From: Stygiobacter electus
Lineage (GTDB): Bacteria; Bacteroidota; Ignavibacteria; Ignavibacteriales; Melioribacteraceae
Assembly: GCA_029210465.1 (NCBI GenBank)
Contig: JARGDL010000004.1
Coordinates: 62,001 to 126,000, forward strand
Direction: 5' to 3'
DNA length: 64,000 bases
The position numbers and the translations under genes were made by a program. The notes under the pieces were generated by a model. It was given only the letters and a program-made list of their open reading frames with translations, searched no databases and was not told the origin of the DNA. Of this stretch, positions 55,840 through 64,000 are shown piece after piece. Position 1 is the stretch's first letter. Every line of letters begins with the position of its first letter.

Positions 55840-56959
55840 AAATTTCTCCTCTATCAACTCCGAAATAAATAATTCCCTCATAAAATAATGGAGTCAATTT
55901 TACTCTTCGTTCAAAGTTAAGTGTGCTTAAAACATTTCCATTTTTAACATCACGTAAGTATACTTTTTTGTTGTTGTCAGGAATTACGATTAAATTATTA
56001 AAAAGCAATGGAGTTGAGTTAAATAAACTATTAGATGAAAACTTCCATATTATTTTACCTGAAATTTTTTCGAAGCAAAAATATTCACCGCCTAAATTTC
56101 CAATGTAAATGTTTTTTGAATCTTGAACAGGAAAAGTAATTGCTTTTGAATTTGTTTTAACATACCAATTAATTTTATTGTTAACATAATTGTATGAATA
56201 AACTGTTCCATCTTCAGTTGTGAAAAACAAAAAATCATTCTCAAATGCAATACCCGAAGTAACATTTGATTGCAATTTAATTTTTTTAATTATTTCTTTC
56301 TTTGCCAAATCAAACAGAATTAATTCTGATTTATTATTCCCCAAAAAGCAAAGATTATTTTTTAAAGAAGCATTAGAAATAATTTCAAAATCTAATTTTA
56401 CTTTCCATTCAAGATCACCAATAAAATTAACTTTACAAATCTCCCCTTTGTTTGTGATGACTAAAATTCCATCATCAGCTTTTATAAGTTCAAAATTAAT
56501 TTTACAATCAATTTTTAATTCGTTAAGGATTTTACCTTGAAGGAAATCAAAAGTAATAATAGTTGAATATTTTTTTTCAGAATTATTAACAGGAATGTAA
56601 ATTCTAAATGAATTTATTATTGGCGAAACTAGAATCTCTCCAGAAAATTTTTCATAACCAATTTGTTTTCCATTCAGTCTATCAAAAACAAATAATCTTC
56701 CTGATAAATCTGAAACAAATAAATATTTATCATAAACTAAGAGTGAAGAGTTAGAAAAACTTCCATAAGTTTCGTTTGACCATATTTGTTCTAGTTTATC
56801 TGAAATATTTTTATCAACAAAAAAATTTCTATCGCTTGTAATTCCAAACTGTAAAATTCCTTTTTGTTCGTCAATTTTATTTTTTAGGATTATTGGCTGA
56901 CTACATTTGATTAAACCGAAAGAAAAAATTACAAAAAATATTTTTAGAAATACTTTCAT
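55814..56959 (-). CDS. PQQ/BamB-like beta-propeller envelope protein
   Basis: About 381 residues from ATG 56959. An N-terminal signal ends near Cys19 (FGLIKCSQ), a lipobox-like site with an unusual Lys at -1, so lipidation is uncertain. The remainder is a repeated beta-propeller with phrases such as LFVFDRLNGKQIGYEKF, YFCFEKISGKIIWKF and VYLRDVKNGNVLSTL, typical of PQQ-like/BamB propellers. The gene overlaps the barrel-protein gene by one base (TAATG), which suggests a periplasmic partner role. Confidence 0.72.
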   Translation of the reverse strand: MKVFLKIFFVIFSFGLIKCSQPIILKNKIDEQKGILQFGITSDRNFFVDKNISDKLEQIWSNETYGSFSNSSLLVYDKYLFVSDLSGRLFVFDRLNGKQIGYEKFSGEILVSPIINSFRIYIPVNNSEKKYSTIITFDFLQGKILNELKIDCKINFELIKADDGILVITNKGEICKVNFIGDLEWKVKLDFEIISNASLKNNLCFLGNNKSELILFDLAKKEIIKKIKLQSNVTSGIAFENDFLFFTTEDGTVYSYNYVNNKINWYVKTNSKAITFPVQDSKNIYIGNLGGEYFCFEKISGKIIWKFSSNSLFNSTPLLFNNLIVIPDNNKKVYLRDVKNGNVLSTLNFERRVKLTPLFYEGIIYFGVDRGEIYAYKVSIN

Positions 56960-59763
56960 TAAAAATCCCAACCAAAGAAAAACTGGTAAAACAAACCTTT
57001 TTGAAAATCTGACAAATTATTTTGAAGTTTTTTCCCAACATCATAACGTAAAGCAATTACGTTGAAAAGATTTAATCTTATGCCAAATCCAATGCTGCCA
57101 AGAGTTTCATTATAATTTTTATCCCAGGCGGAACCTAAATCAAAAAATGCTGCGCCTTTCAAATTAAAAAATGATAAACCAAAAAATGGGAAGTTAATAT
57201 TGATTTGATCGATTAATGGAAATCTTAATTCATTTGAAACTAACCACAATTTATTTCCACGAATAGAAAATCTTGGATAGCCGCGTAAATCCCAACTTCC
57301 ACCAGCAATAAATCTTCTTGCTTCTTTCCCTTCATTAATATAAAAAGAAGTTCTTATAGCATAAGTTGAACGCAACCCAAGTCTAAAATATTTTCTGTAA
57401 TCGAACATGAATGTATAATAATTAACATTACTAAATTTAATATCCGAGGTGTAACCAAGTAAAATTCTAAAACGAGAGCCATCTATTGGTCCAGTTGCAT
57501 GCCAGATTGCATTATCATGGACAAATGAAATTGAATTTGTAAGCAATAATGCTTTACGTGATAAAAATTTTCCGATCAATTCTTTATCACTGTTTGCTAA
57601 ACTTAAATCTGTTTCAATTCTTTGGAAAGTTGATAATGGATAATATAAAGATATGTAACCACCAAAAATTCTTTCATAGAAATATTCGTTAGATTCCCTA
57701 ATGTCATAACGCCTTCCAGCGAAATGAAAAATTCCATAACCATAATTTGTTCTATTCTTTAAATTAATTTTACTAATTGCAACATTAAAATTTTTTAGTA
57801 TTTCGTTTTGGACTTCCGCTGTATTGTATATATAAAAAACATATCTGTCATCGCCGAGCATATCACTTAGTGTTAAAAATGCACCACCTTGATTTCCATA
57901 AACTGGATCTGCAATAAATTGACTTACAGCATAATCAAGTGTGTAATCTTTTTGATATTTGATTACATCTTTCTGTTGATTAACGTTAATGGATTTTTCT
58001 TCCCATTTTTCACCAATGTTGTCAAAATAGAAAGCTACAAATTTGTTTGAATCAAAACTAGTTAAAGGTAATTCATAAAATTGAAATGAAAATTTTTCAA
58101 ATGCAGATGTAATTATTTTATCTTCATTTAAATAGTTAAAGCTATAAACACTCGTTAAAAAATTTGTAACCTGAAACATTCCATTTGTGGAATCTGAATA
58201 AGTCATTTTCCAAATGTCATAAACGCCATTGTAATCGCAATTAAAAAATATCTCATTTTTATTTGGAGCAAAAACTGGATTGTTAACATTAGCATTAACA
58301 TAAGTAAGATATTTTATTTCTCTTGTGGTTAAATCTAATCCAAATAGGTTTTTTTTCTTTTTAAATATTCCATCCGTTCTATCTGATGAAAAAATTATTT
58401 TCTTTTCCTCTGGAGAAAATATAGGGTCTATATCTTCATAATAATCGTTAGTTAGACGAATCAAAGATTTTTCATTAAAGTTATAAATGTATAAATCGTT
58501 GTAACCTTTTCTATCAGTTGCTGAAAAAACAAGTTTGTTACCATCATACGAAAAGGAAGGATTTTTTATTCTAATTAAATTTTGAAATCCTAATGTTTCA
58601 ACAATTTTGTTTTCATTGATCGAATATAAATGAATTACATCTTTCCCTTTTGAAAAAGTTATAAAAGCAATAATTCCATTTTTTGAAACATCGATAGATT
58701 TTTCAAGTAAATGAAATGATTCAAAAGTATCATCTTTTTCTCCTTCAATTAAAACTTCTGGATCAGCATTTTCTATTTCTAATGAATCATAATCTATTTT
58801 CATTAACGATGTATAACCATTATAATTCCCAATGAAATAAATTTCTTTTTTGCCATTGTTATTAAAAATTTTTGGAGAGAAATTGAAACCAGAATTTGTC
58901 AATCTTTTTGATTTTATTAAATGTGGAAAACTTGATGTATAAAGTGGAAAATATTCTTTTCGAATTTCATAATCCCATTTTTCATTAACTGATTCATACT
59001 TTTCATTTAAGGTGAATTCTATTACATCTTGAAATTTTTTAAATCGCCAAAAATTTTGTAACAATTCAAGAATTTTATTTTCGCCATAATTATTTGAAAC
59101 AAACTTTAAAAATTTTTGTCCTTCTTTATACATCAAATAAGAACCATAAATGCTCTCAATGTTTTCCAACTTTACAAACAAACCGTTTAATACTGCATCC
59201 CGCATCACCATTTCAGATTGAGTATCCCAATCAGTTGACCAAAATTCTGCAAGTCCTTCAACAAACCAAAGAGGTGGAAATCTATCTGTACTAATTCTAT
59301 GATCATAAAGTTGATTATAAATTTTGTTAGTCATAAAAACATGAACAAGTTCATGTTTGATTACATGTTTAAAATCAATCATAGAACCTAAATAAGGAAT
59401 AACGACACGTCCTTTCATAAATTCAAAAAAGCCGCCAACACCCTCAGGAATAAATCCGGGTGTTGTATTTGTTTGTTGAAAGTGTATGTGTGAATTGTAA
59501 AATATCAGTGGAATTTTATTTGATACAACATGATTGAATTTAATTTTTAAATCCTGGTAAGATTCTTCAGCAAAGTTTGCACCGATTTTTGCTATTTCGA
59601 AAAAATTATCATAGTAATAAATATTAAAATGTTCAGTTTGAATAACATTCCAATTGAAATTTTCATATTGTACTTTGTTTCGTCCGAAAAAATAAAATTG
59701 AGCAGAAAGTAATTGAGGTAAAAAAAATATTATCCAAAAATATTTCCGCGAAAATTTTATCAC
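56959..59763 (-). CDS. Large outer-membrane protein: HExxH peptidase, beta-propeller and Omp85-like barrel
   Basis: A 934-residue protein with a signal peptide (residues 1-21, LLSA). A gluzincin-like domain follows (about 35-240) with H137-E-L-V-H141 and WFVEGLAEFW (Glu169/173), as in peptidase MA-like families. TolB/PD40-type propeller blades (about 245-600; for example NPSFSYDGNKLVFSA, DPIFSPEEKKIIFSSDRTDG) lead to a C-terminal barrel (about 600-934) with Omp85/surface-antigen features: GGSWDLRGYPRF, NELRFPL, FFDLGSAWD, terminal aromatic WDF. It may be a surface or periplasmic protease fixed to its own barrel. No partner family is named. Confidence 0.8.
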   Translation of the reverse strand: MIKFSRKYFWIIFFLPQLLSAQFYFFGRNKVQYENFNWNVIQTEHFNIYYYDNFFEIAKIGANFAEESYQDLKIKFNHVVSNKIPLIFYNSHIHFQQTNTTPGFIPEGVGGFFEFMKGRVVIPYLGSMIDFKHVIKHELVHVFMTNKIYNQLYDHRISTDRFPPLWFVEGLAEFWSTDWDTQSEMVMRDAVLNGLFVKLENIESIYGSYLMYKEGQKFLKFVSNNYGENKILELLQNFWRFKKFQDVIEFTLNEKYESVNEKWDYEIRKEYFPLYTSSFPHLIKSKRLTNSGFNFSPKIFNNNGKKEIYFIGNYNGYTSLMKIDYDSLEIENADPEVLIEGEKDDTFESFHLLEKSIDVSKNGIIAFITFSKGKDVIHLYSINENKIVETLGFQNLIRIKNPSFSYDGNKLVFSATDRKGYNDLYIYNFNEKSLIRLTNDYYEDIDPIFSPEEKKIIFSSDRTDGIFKKKKNLFGLDLTTREIKYLTYVNANVNNPVFAPNKNEIFFNCDYNGVYDIWKMTYSDSTNGMFQVTNFLTSVYSFNYLNEDKIITSAFEKFSFQFYELPLTSFDSNKFVAFYFDNIGEKWEEKSINVNQQKDVIKYQKDYTLDYAVSQFIADPVYGNQGGAFLTLSDMLGDDRYVFYIYNTAEVQNEILKNFNVAISKINLKNRTNYGYGIFHFAGRRYDIRESNEYFYERIFGGYISLYYPLSTFQRIETDLSLANSDKELIGKFLSRKALLLTNSISFVHDNAIWHATGPIDGSRFRILLGYTSDIKFSNVNYYTFMFDYRKYFRLGLRSTYAIRTSFYINEGKEARRFIAGGSWDLRGYPRFSIRGNKLWLVSNELRFPLIDQININFPFFGLSFFNLKGAAFFDLGSAWDKNYNETLGSIGFGIRLNLFNVIALRYDVGKKLQNNLSDFQKGLFYQFFFGWDF

Positions 59764-60788
59764 AGATTATCTTTTAAAAAGTTAATATTATCTATTTCAG
59801 TTGGGTCAACATTTCTTAAAATTGCCAAATAGTATGTAATCCAATCACCGAGATAAATTAAATCAATCAAACGAACCTTAAAGTTTTTTTCACTGCTATT
59901 TAGATTAATTATTTCAGCCCCAGAATTTTTAATTAGTTTTGATGTGATTTCAAAACGTTTTTTTATTTGTTCGTTATAAGTTTCATCTAATAAATTTATC
60001 ACTTTAAAATTCATAATTGAACGATAACTTTCCCATCCAACAATTTCATTATGATCAAGCTCGGGATAAAAATTATAAAATGCATGAACTTTTGAATTTT
60101 CATTAAACTGCCCTTTAAATCTACAAGCTACAGCAGAAGTAATATCACTCACTGCATAAATTATAGGTGTATGACCTAAAAGCGACTCAGCTAAATTTAA
60201 GGTTTCATTTTTTTCTTTAGAATAAATTTCTGATTTCTGTTTTAATAATAAAATTATTTCTTGAACTATTTTTTCCTGTTTATCAATTAGTATTAAAGAT
60301 TCAAAGATTTTTAGTAATGCAAAAAAATTTAAATACAAAGCATATCGTGGTTGAAATCCTTTTAATAATTTCACGACAGGAATTGAATTTTGATTTGCAA
60401 GATTTTCAATCTTACCACCAGTTGTTATACAAACAACTTGACATTTCTTTTTAATTGCATCATTTAATGCTGAAACAGTTTCTTCCGTATTTCCACTATA
60501 TGATGAAGCTATCACTAATGTGTTTTCATTTGCATATTTGGGCAGATTATAATTTCTGTTTACTTGATAAGGATATTTTATTTCATCTCTTAAAAAATTA
60601 ATTAACAGATCACCACCAATTGCAGACCCACCTAATCCGGTTACAATAACGTTTTTAATTTTTGATGTATCAATTTGTGATAAATTTAGTTTTAAATTCC
60701 ATGAATATTCAATTTGTTGATAAGTGTTTTTTAATACTTCAAATTGATTTTGAGAATCGACTGATTTAATCATTTCAGAAATTTTCAT
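59760..60788 (-). CDS. Bifunctional phosphoglucose/phosphomannose isomerase (SIS fold)
   Basis: The 342-residue SIS-domain protein has VTGLGGSAIGGDLLINFL, ASSYSGNTEETVSAL and the family motif ELDHNEIVGWE near the C-terminus. It interconverts fructose 6-phosphate with glucose 6-phosphate and mannose 6-phosphate. It sits between ptsI and the outer-membrane protein gene, overlapping the latter by four bases. Confidence 0.9.
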   Translation of the reverse strand: MKISEMIKSVDSQNQFEVLKNTYQQIEYSWNLKLNLSQIDTSKIKNVIVTGLGGSAIGGDLLINFLRDEIKYPYQVNRNYNLPKYANENTLVIASSYSGNTEETVSALNDAIKKKCQVVCITTGGKIENLANQNSIPVVKLLKGFQPRYALYLNFFALLKIFESLILIDKQEKIVQEIILLLKQKSEIYSKEKNETLNLAESLLGHTPIIYAVSDITSAVACRFKGQFNENSKVHAFYNFYPELDHNEIVGWESYRSIMNFKVINLLDETYNEQIKKRFEITSKLIKNSGAEIINLNSSEKNFKVRLIDLIYLGDWITYYLAILRNVDPTEIDNINFLKDNL

Positions 60789-60794
60789 AAATCC

Positions 60795-62546
60795 TCAATA
60801 AAGATTTTTAATTTGGTCTTTAATTTTTTTGTTATAAAAATGGTGTAATGCTTCGTTAATTTCTTTTTCAGTTTTTAATGTTAAACATTTATTAGCAAGT
60901 TCTTTTGCTTCTTTAAATGAAATACTTCTGATGATTTTTTTAATTTGTGGAATAATCGAAGGAGAAATACTTAAAGATTCAAGACCCAATCCAACAAGTA
61001 AAGGTGTAGCAAAAGGATCAGCAGCCATTTCTCCACACAAACTAACTTGTTTACCATTTTTTTTACCTTCAGTTGATATATGATTAATAAATCGAACAAT
61101 TGAAGGATGAAATTCTTGATATAATTTGGAAACAATTTCATTACCACGATCAACAGCCAAAGTATATTGTATTAAGTCATTTGTTCCAATACTTAGAAAA
61201 TCAGATTCTTCTGCAAATTCCTTTGCCATTGCAGCAGCTGAAGGAACTTCAATCATTAAACCAACTGGAAGATGTTTATCAAAATTTTTCTTTTCCGATT
61301 TTAATTCTTTTTTACATTGTTCAATTAACAATTTTGTTTCACGCACTTCTTCTAATGCTGTAACCATTGGAATCATGAAGAAAATATTTTTATGTTCACT
61401 TGCTCTAAGAACAGCACGAATTTGACTTTTAAATAATTCAGGATTATCAAGTAATAATCTAATACCTCGCCAACCTAAAAAAGGGTTTGGTTCATGTAAA
61501 TCAACTGGTAAAACTTTATCTCCACCGATATCAAAAGCTCGGATTGTAACAATTTCCGGATAAATTTTTTCAGCTAGATCTTTATAAGTCAAATATTGTT
61601 CTTCTTCATCTGGAAAATAATCTAAATGATTAAATAATTGTTCAGTCCTTACTAATCCAATGCCCTTAGCACAATTTTGAGAAATAAATTCTAACTCTTC
61701 AATCAAATCGAGATTAGCTAAAAGTTTAATTATTTTTCCGTCAATTGTTTGAGCAGGTAAATCTTTTAATTTATTTAATTCTTCATCATAACTATGAAGT
61801 TTTTCTATTTTAAGAAGATATTCATTTTTAGTTTCTTCATCAGGGTTAACAATTACAATTCCTTTATATCCATCGATAATTAATTCATCATCTTCTTGAA
61901 TTTTGTTTGTTGCATCATGAACACCAAGCACTGCAGGGATATTTAATGAACGAGCTAAAATTGCTGCGTGTGAAGTTAATCCGCCAAAATCTGTTACATA
62001 ACCTTTGACATTCATTCTTGTAAATAAAACGGTGTCAGATGGTGAAAGATTTGTAGTTACAACAATTACATCATTAGCAATTCTTGATTTCCATTTCTTC
62101 TTTTTAAGATTTTTGATTATTCGACTTTTAATATCTTCAATATCATGAGAACGTTCCTTCATATAAGATTCGTCAGCCAAATTCATCAAATGAGTATATT
62201 TTGATATTTCACTATCTACTATAAATTCAGGAACTCTTTTTTCTTTTTTAATTCTTTCTTTAATAGTAGAAATTAAAATTGGGTCATCTAAAATCATTAT
62301 TTGAGCTTCAAAAATTGCCGCTCTTTTTTCTCCTAGTTTATCAACTGCAAGAGAAAATATTTTTCTCAACTCTTTTTTTGATTGTTCAAGTGCAATCTCA
62401 AGATTGTTGATTGCTTCATCAACATCTTGAATTGTTTCTTCTGAAACCAGTTCTTTCTGTTTTGAAAAAACATGCGCTTTTGCAATTGATATACCAGAAG
62501 CAGCTGCAATTCCATTTAATATTATATTTTTTTCTTTAGAGCTCAT
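60795..62546 (-). CDS. ptsI: PTS enzyme I (phosphoenolpyruvate-protein phosphotransferase)
   Basis: About 583 residues from ATG 62546 (the frame is open to 62570, but that would extend further into ptsH). The phospho-acceptor His is in GGLTSHAAILARSLNIP; the PEP-binding barrel has VRTEQLF, GWRGIRLLL, MIEVPSAAAMAKEF, SIGTNDLIQYTLAVDR and SLCGEMAADP. It passes phosphate from PEP to HPr. It overlaps ptsH by 11 bases. No EII component is present in the window. Confidence 0.96.
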   Translation of the reverse strand: MSSKEKNIILNGIAAASGISIAKAHVFSKQKELVSEETIQDVDEAINNLEIALEQSKKELRKIFSLAVDKLGEKRAAIFEAQIMILDDPILISTIKERIKKEKRVPEFIVDSEISKYTHLMNLADESYMKERSHDIEDIKSRIIKNLKKKKWKSRIANDVIVVTTNLSPSDTVLFTRMNVKGYVTDFGGLTSHAAILARSLNIPAVLGVHDATNKIQEDDELIIDGYKGIVIVNPDEETKNEYLLKIEKLHSYDEELNKLKDLPAQTIDGKIIKLLANLDLIEELEFISQNCAKGIGLVRTEQLFNHLDYFPDEEEQYLTYKDLAEKIYPEIVTIRAFDIGGDKVLPVDLHEPNPFLGWRGIRLLLDNPELFKSQIRAVLRASEHKNIFFMIPMVTALEEVRETKLLIEQCKKELKSEKKNFDKHLPVGLMIEVPSAAAMAKEFAEESDFLSIGTNDLIQYTLAVDRGNEIVSKLYQEFHPSIVRFINHISTEGKKNGKQVSLCGEMAADPFATPLLVGLGLESLSISPSIIPQIKKIIRSISFKEAKELANKCLTLKTEKEINEALHHFYNKKIKDQIKNLY

Positions 62547-62802
62547 CAAAACCTCGATTGAAATAATCAACTATTTCTTTTGAAGCTTCTTCTTCATCTT
62601 CTCCATCAAAAGTAAGTTTAATTTGAGAACCTTTTTCTGCTGCTAAAGTCATTACTCCAATTATACTTTTACCATTAATGTTTAGACCATCTTTGTTGAG
62701 AAAAAAATCACATTTGTATTTCGAAGCCAATTTAACAAGAGTTGCGGCTGGTCTTGTATGCAATCCAGCATTGTTGACTATAGTTACTGTTACTTCTTTC
62801 AT
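62536..62802 (-). CDS. ptsH: Phosphocarrier protein HPr
   Basis: The 88-residue HPr keeps both phosphorylation sites: His15 (NAGLHTRPAATL) for enzyme I and Ser46 (NGKSIIGVMTLAAEKG) for HPr kinase. It overlaps the prenyl synthase gene by four bases (ATGA) and ptsI by 11. With hprK at 19.8-20.8 kb it forms the core of a phosphorelay that may be regulatory rather than for sugar uptake. Confidence 0.96.
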   Translation of the reverse strand: MKEVTVTIVNNAGLHTRPAATLVKLASKYKCDFFLNKDGLNINGKSIIGVMTLAAEKGSQIKLTFDGEDEEEASKEIVDYFNRGFDEL

Positions 62803-63794
62803 TTATTCCTGTTTATTAAAGAGTTTGCTAAATGTATCATTAATTGTTTACCATCATTGTTTGGAAGAATTTCCAAACTCTTAAGAGCTAATTTAGTATA
62901 TTTTTCAATTTCTTTTTTAGTTAAGTCAATTACACCTAAGTCAAAATATAATTTTCTATAAATAGAAACTTCATTAGGTTTAATTCCTTTATTTTTAATT
63001 ACATTATTAAGCAGTTGAATGTCACTTTCATTTACAGCTTTCTTTATAGCATTTAAGAACAAAAAGGTTTTTTTGCCTTCAATTAAATCGCTACCAATTT
63101 TTTTCCCAAACTTTTCTTCTTCAGCTATTATATCTAAAAGATCATCCTGAATTTGAAATGCAATTCCTAAGTTTTTTCCATATTGTGAAACAGCATTGAC
63201 ATATTTTTTATTTGCATTAACAATTAAAGAACCTATTTTGCAGCTCATTTCGGCAAGAGCAGCAGTTTTTTTATATATCATTTTTTTGTATTCTGAAATA
63301 GAAACATCATTTCTTGATTCGAATTCTTTGTCTAAACTTTGACCTTCACAAACTTCAATAATTCCTTGCGTAAAAGTTTGAACAATTTTTTTAACATTTG
63401 ATTTGCAATCTTTTAATAACGATTCATATGCAATAGCAATTAAATTATCTCCAGCAAGAATAGCAGTATTAATATCATACTTTTTATGAAGTGTTAATCT
63501 TCCACGTCGTAAATCTGAATTATCCATTATATCATCGTGAGCTAAAGTGAAATTATGGAGAACTTCAATTCCTATAGCTGCATTGTAAACATCTTTGAAT
63601 TTTCCACCAGTAGCTCTTGAGGAAATTAAAACTAAAAAAGGTCTTAATCTTTTTCCACCACCACTTAATAAATACTCGCATGGTTCATACAAAGATTTTG
63701 GTTTTCTATTATTTAATAATTTTGATAATAACTTTTCAATTTTATTAGTTTCAAGATTGTAGATATTTGAAAATTCCTCAAATGTAATGTTCAA
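62799..63794 (-). CDS. Polyprenyl (isoprenyl) diphosphate synthase
   Basis: The 331-residue trans-prenyltransferase has both aspartate-rich motifs (LAHDDIMDNSDLRRG and QIQDDLLDI) and GGGKRLRPFLVL. A Phe five residues before the first DDxxD suggests a short chain product (C15-C20), although that rule is only a guide. It starts with TTG 63794, preceded by GGAG and overlapping the fni stop (TTGA). It makes precursors for quinones, carotenoids or undecaprenyl lipid. Confidence 0.93.
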   Translation of the reverse strand: MNITFEEFSNIYNLETNKIEKLLSKLLNNRKPKSLYEPCEYLLSGGGKRLRPFLVLISSRATGGKFKDVYNAAIGIEVLHNFTLAHDDIMDNSDLRRGRLTLHKKYDINTAILAGDNLIAIAYESLLKDCKSNVKKIVQTFTQGIIEVCEGQSLDKEFESRNDVSISEYKKMIYKKTAALAEMSCKIGSLIVNANKKYVNAVSQYGKNLGIAFQIQDDLLDIIAEEEKFGKKIGSDLIEGKKTFLFLNAIKKAVNESDIQLLNNVIKNKGIKPNEVSIYRKLYFDLGVIDLTKKEIEKYTKLALKSLEILPNNDGKQLMIHLANSLINRNK

Positions 63795-64000
63795 AATAAC
63801 TCCGATTTTTTTATAAGTTTAATTTTTTTTAACTCCTTTAAGTTTTGACAGCCAGTCAAATACATTATTTTTTTCACATCATTAAACATATTAATTATTA
63901 AATTCTTAACACCATCAACATCTTTATTGATTATCTCTTTCAAAATAATTCTTGCTGAAGCAGATAAATCAGCACCAAGAGCAATTGACTTTGCTATTTC
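63791..64000 (-). CDS. fni: Type 2 isopentenyl-diphosphate isomerase, C-terminal part (cut by window edge)
   Basis: The last 70 codons of a minus-strand gene that continues beyond the right edge. EIAKSIALGADLSASARIIL, then MYLTGCQNLKELKKIKLI, match the C-terminal barrel end of FMN-dependent type 2 IPP isomerase (Fni/Idi2). It interconverts IPP and DMAPP. Its stop overlaps the prenyl synthase start by three bases, so the two act in one pathway and one transcript. Confidence 0.82.
   Translation of the reverse strand, partial: EIAKSIALGADLSASARIILKEIINKDVDGVKNLIINMFNDVKKIMYLTGCQNLKELKKIKLIKKSELF

Noticed and set aside
1..64000. CRISPR arrays, insertion sequences, rRNA genes, further tRNAs and classical riboswitches
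   Set aside because: I found no regularly spaced repeats, no transposase genes, no rRNA and only one tRNA. Gaps between genes are too short and A+T-rich for a recognisable riboswitch.

Overview
The window is a gene-dense, strongly A+T-rich bacterial chromosome segment (roughly 70% A+T by eye) with the standard code. TGA is used as a stop throughout, and ATG, GTG and TTG all serve as starts. Gene content points to the Bacteroidota/Chlorobiota/Ignavibacteriota group, most likely an Ignavibacteria-like bacterium. The markers are an alternative GlmU-like nucleotidyltransferase, a DUF5683 protein, a bifunctional phosphoglucose/phosphomannose isomerase, FadL/OmpP1 proteins, a SPOR lipoprotein, a YbeY with Asp as third metal-site residue, and a large HExxH/propeller/barrel outer-membrane protein. 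The placement is an inference from gene families; no 16S rRNA is present. I see no phage, insertion sequence, CRISPR array or plasmid module. The longest stretch without an assigned gene is about 150 bases.

Layout. (1) 1-2.2 kb, minus: 5' part of an rqcH-like gene, cut by the window edge, overlapping the GlmU-like gene. (2) 2.3-14.5 kb, plus: PASTA protein, rpe, folP, cdaA (c-di-AMP synthase), a short CHAD protein, a metal-dependent hydrolase, parA-parB, three little-known membrane proteins, a 90-residue unknown, aroQ, a small MerR-type regulator whose stop codon lies inside tRNA-Pro(GGG), purF, pgsA and ftsY. (3) 14.5-50.2 kb, minus: about 36 kb with every gene on one strand. It holds hbd and thiolase; ricT-holB; LytM peptidase; hprK-hpf-xer-topA-smg-ybeY; S41 protease-lysS-dacB-rluB-scpB-scpA-trpS; HNH nuclease; mnmA, acpS, MlaD-like, CorC-like, ssb; an outer-membrane block (SPOR lipoprotein, SGNH hydrolase, two FadL paralogues); biotin carboxylase with its biotin carrier; and mutS2-cvpA-yqeY. 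(4) 50.3-55.3 kb, plus: polA, pncA, pncB. (5) 55.3-64 kb, minus: a tightly coupled operon of fni (partial), prenyl synthase, ptsH, ptsI, SIS isomerase, the 934-residue protease/propeller/barrel protein, a beta-propeller protein and a PEGA-like membrane protein.

How the genes work together. Most are housekeeping: replication and repair (polA, topA, holB, ssb, mutS2), chromosome partition (parAB, scpAB, xer), translation and RNA maturation (lysS, trpS, mnmA, rluB, ybeY, hpf, rqcH), lipids and isoprenoids (pgsA, acpS, CDP-lipid enzyme, fni, prenyl synthase) and envelope (PBP4-type peptidase, LytM, FadL, MlaD, SPOR). HPr, enzyme I and HPr kinase are present without any EII transporter in this window, which suggests a regulatory phosphotransfer chain.

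The best candidates for something poorly described are the three-gene outer-membrane set at 55.3-59.8 kb and the three membrane proteins after parB. Smaller oddities are an HNH gene lacking a normal start codon at its conserved N-terminus, a K-P-G in place of the K-T-G motif of the PBP4-like enzyme, and a tryptophanyl-tRNA synthetase with an iron-sulfur-type cysteine pattern. Nothing here is a clear new defence or mobile system.
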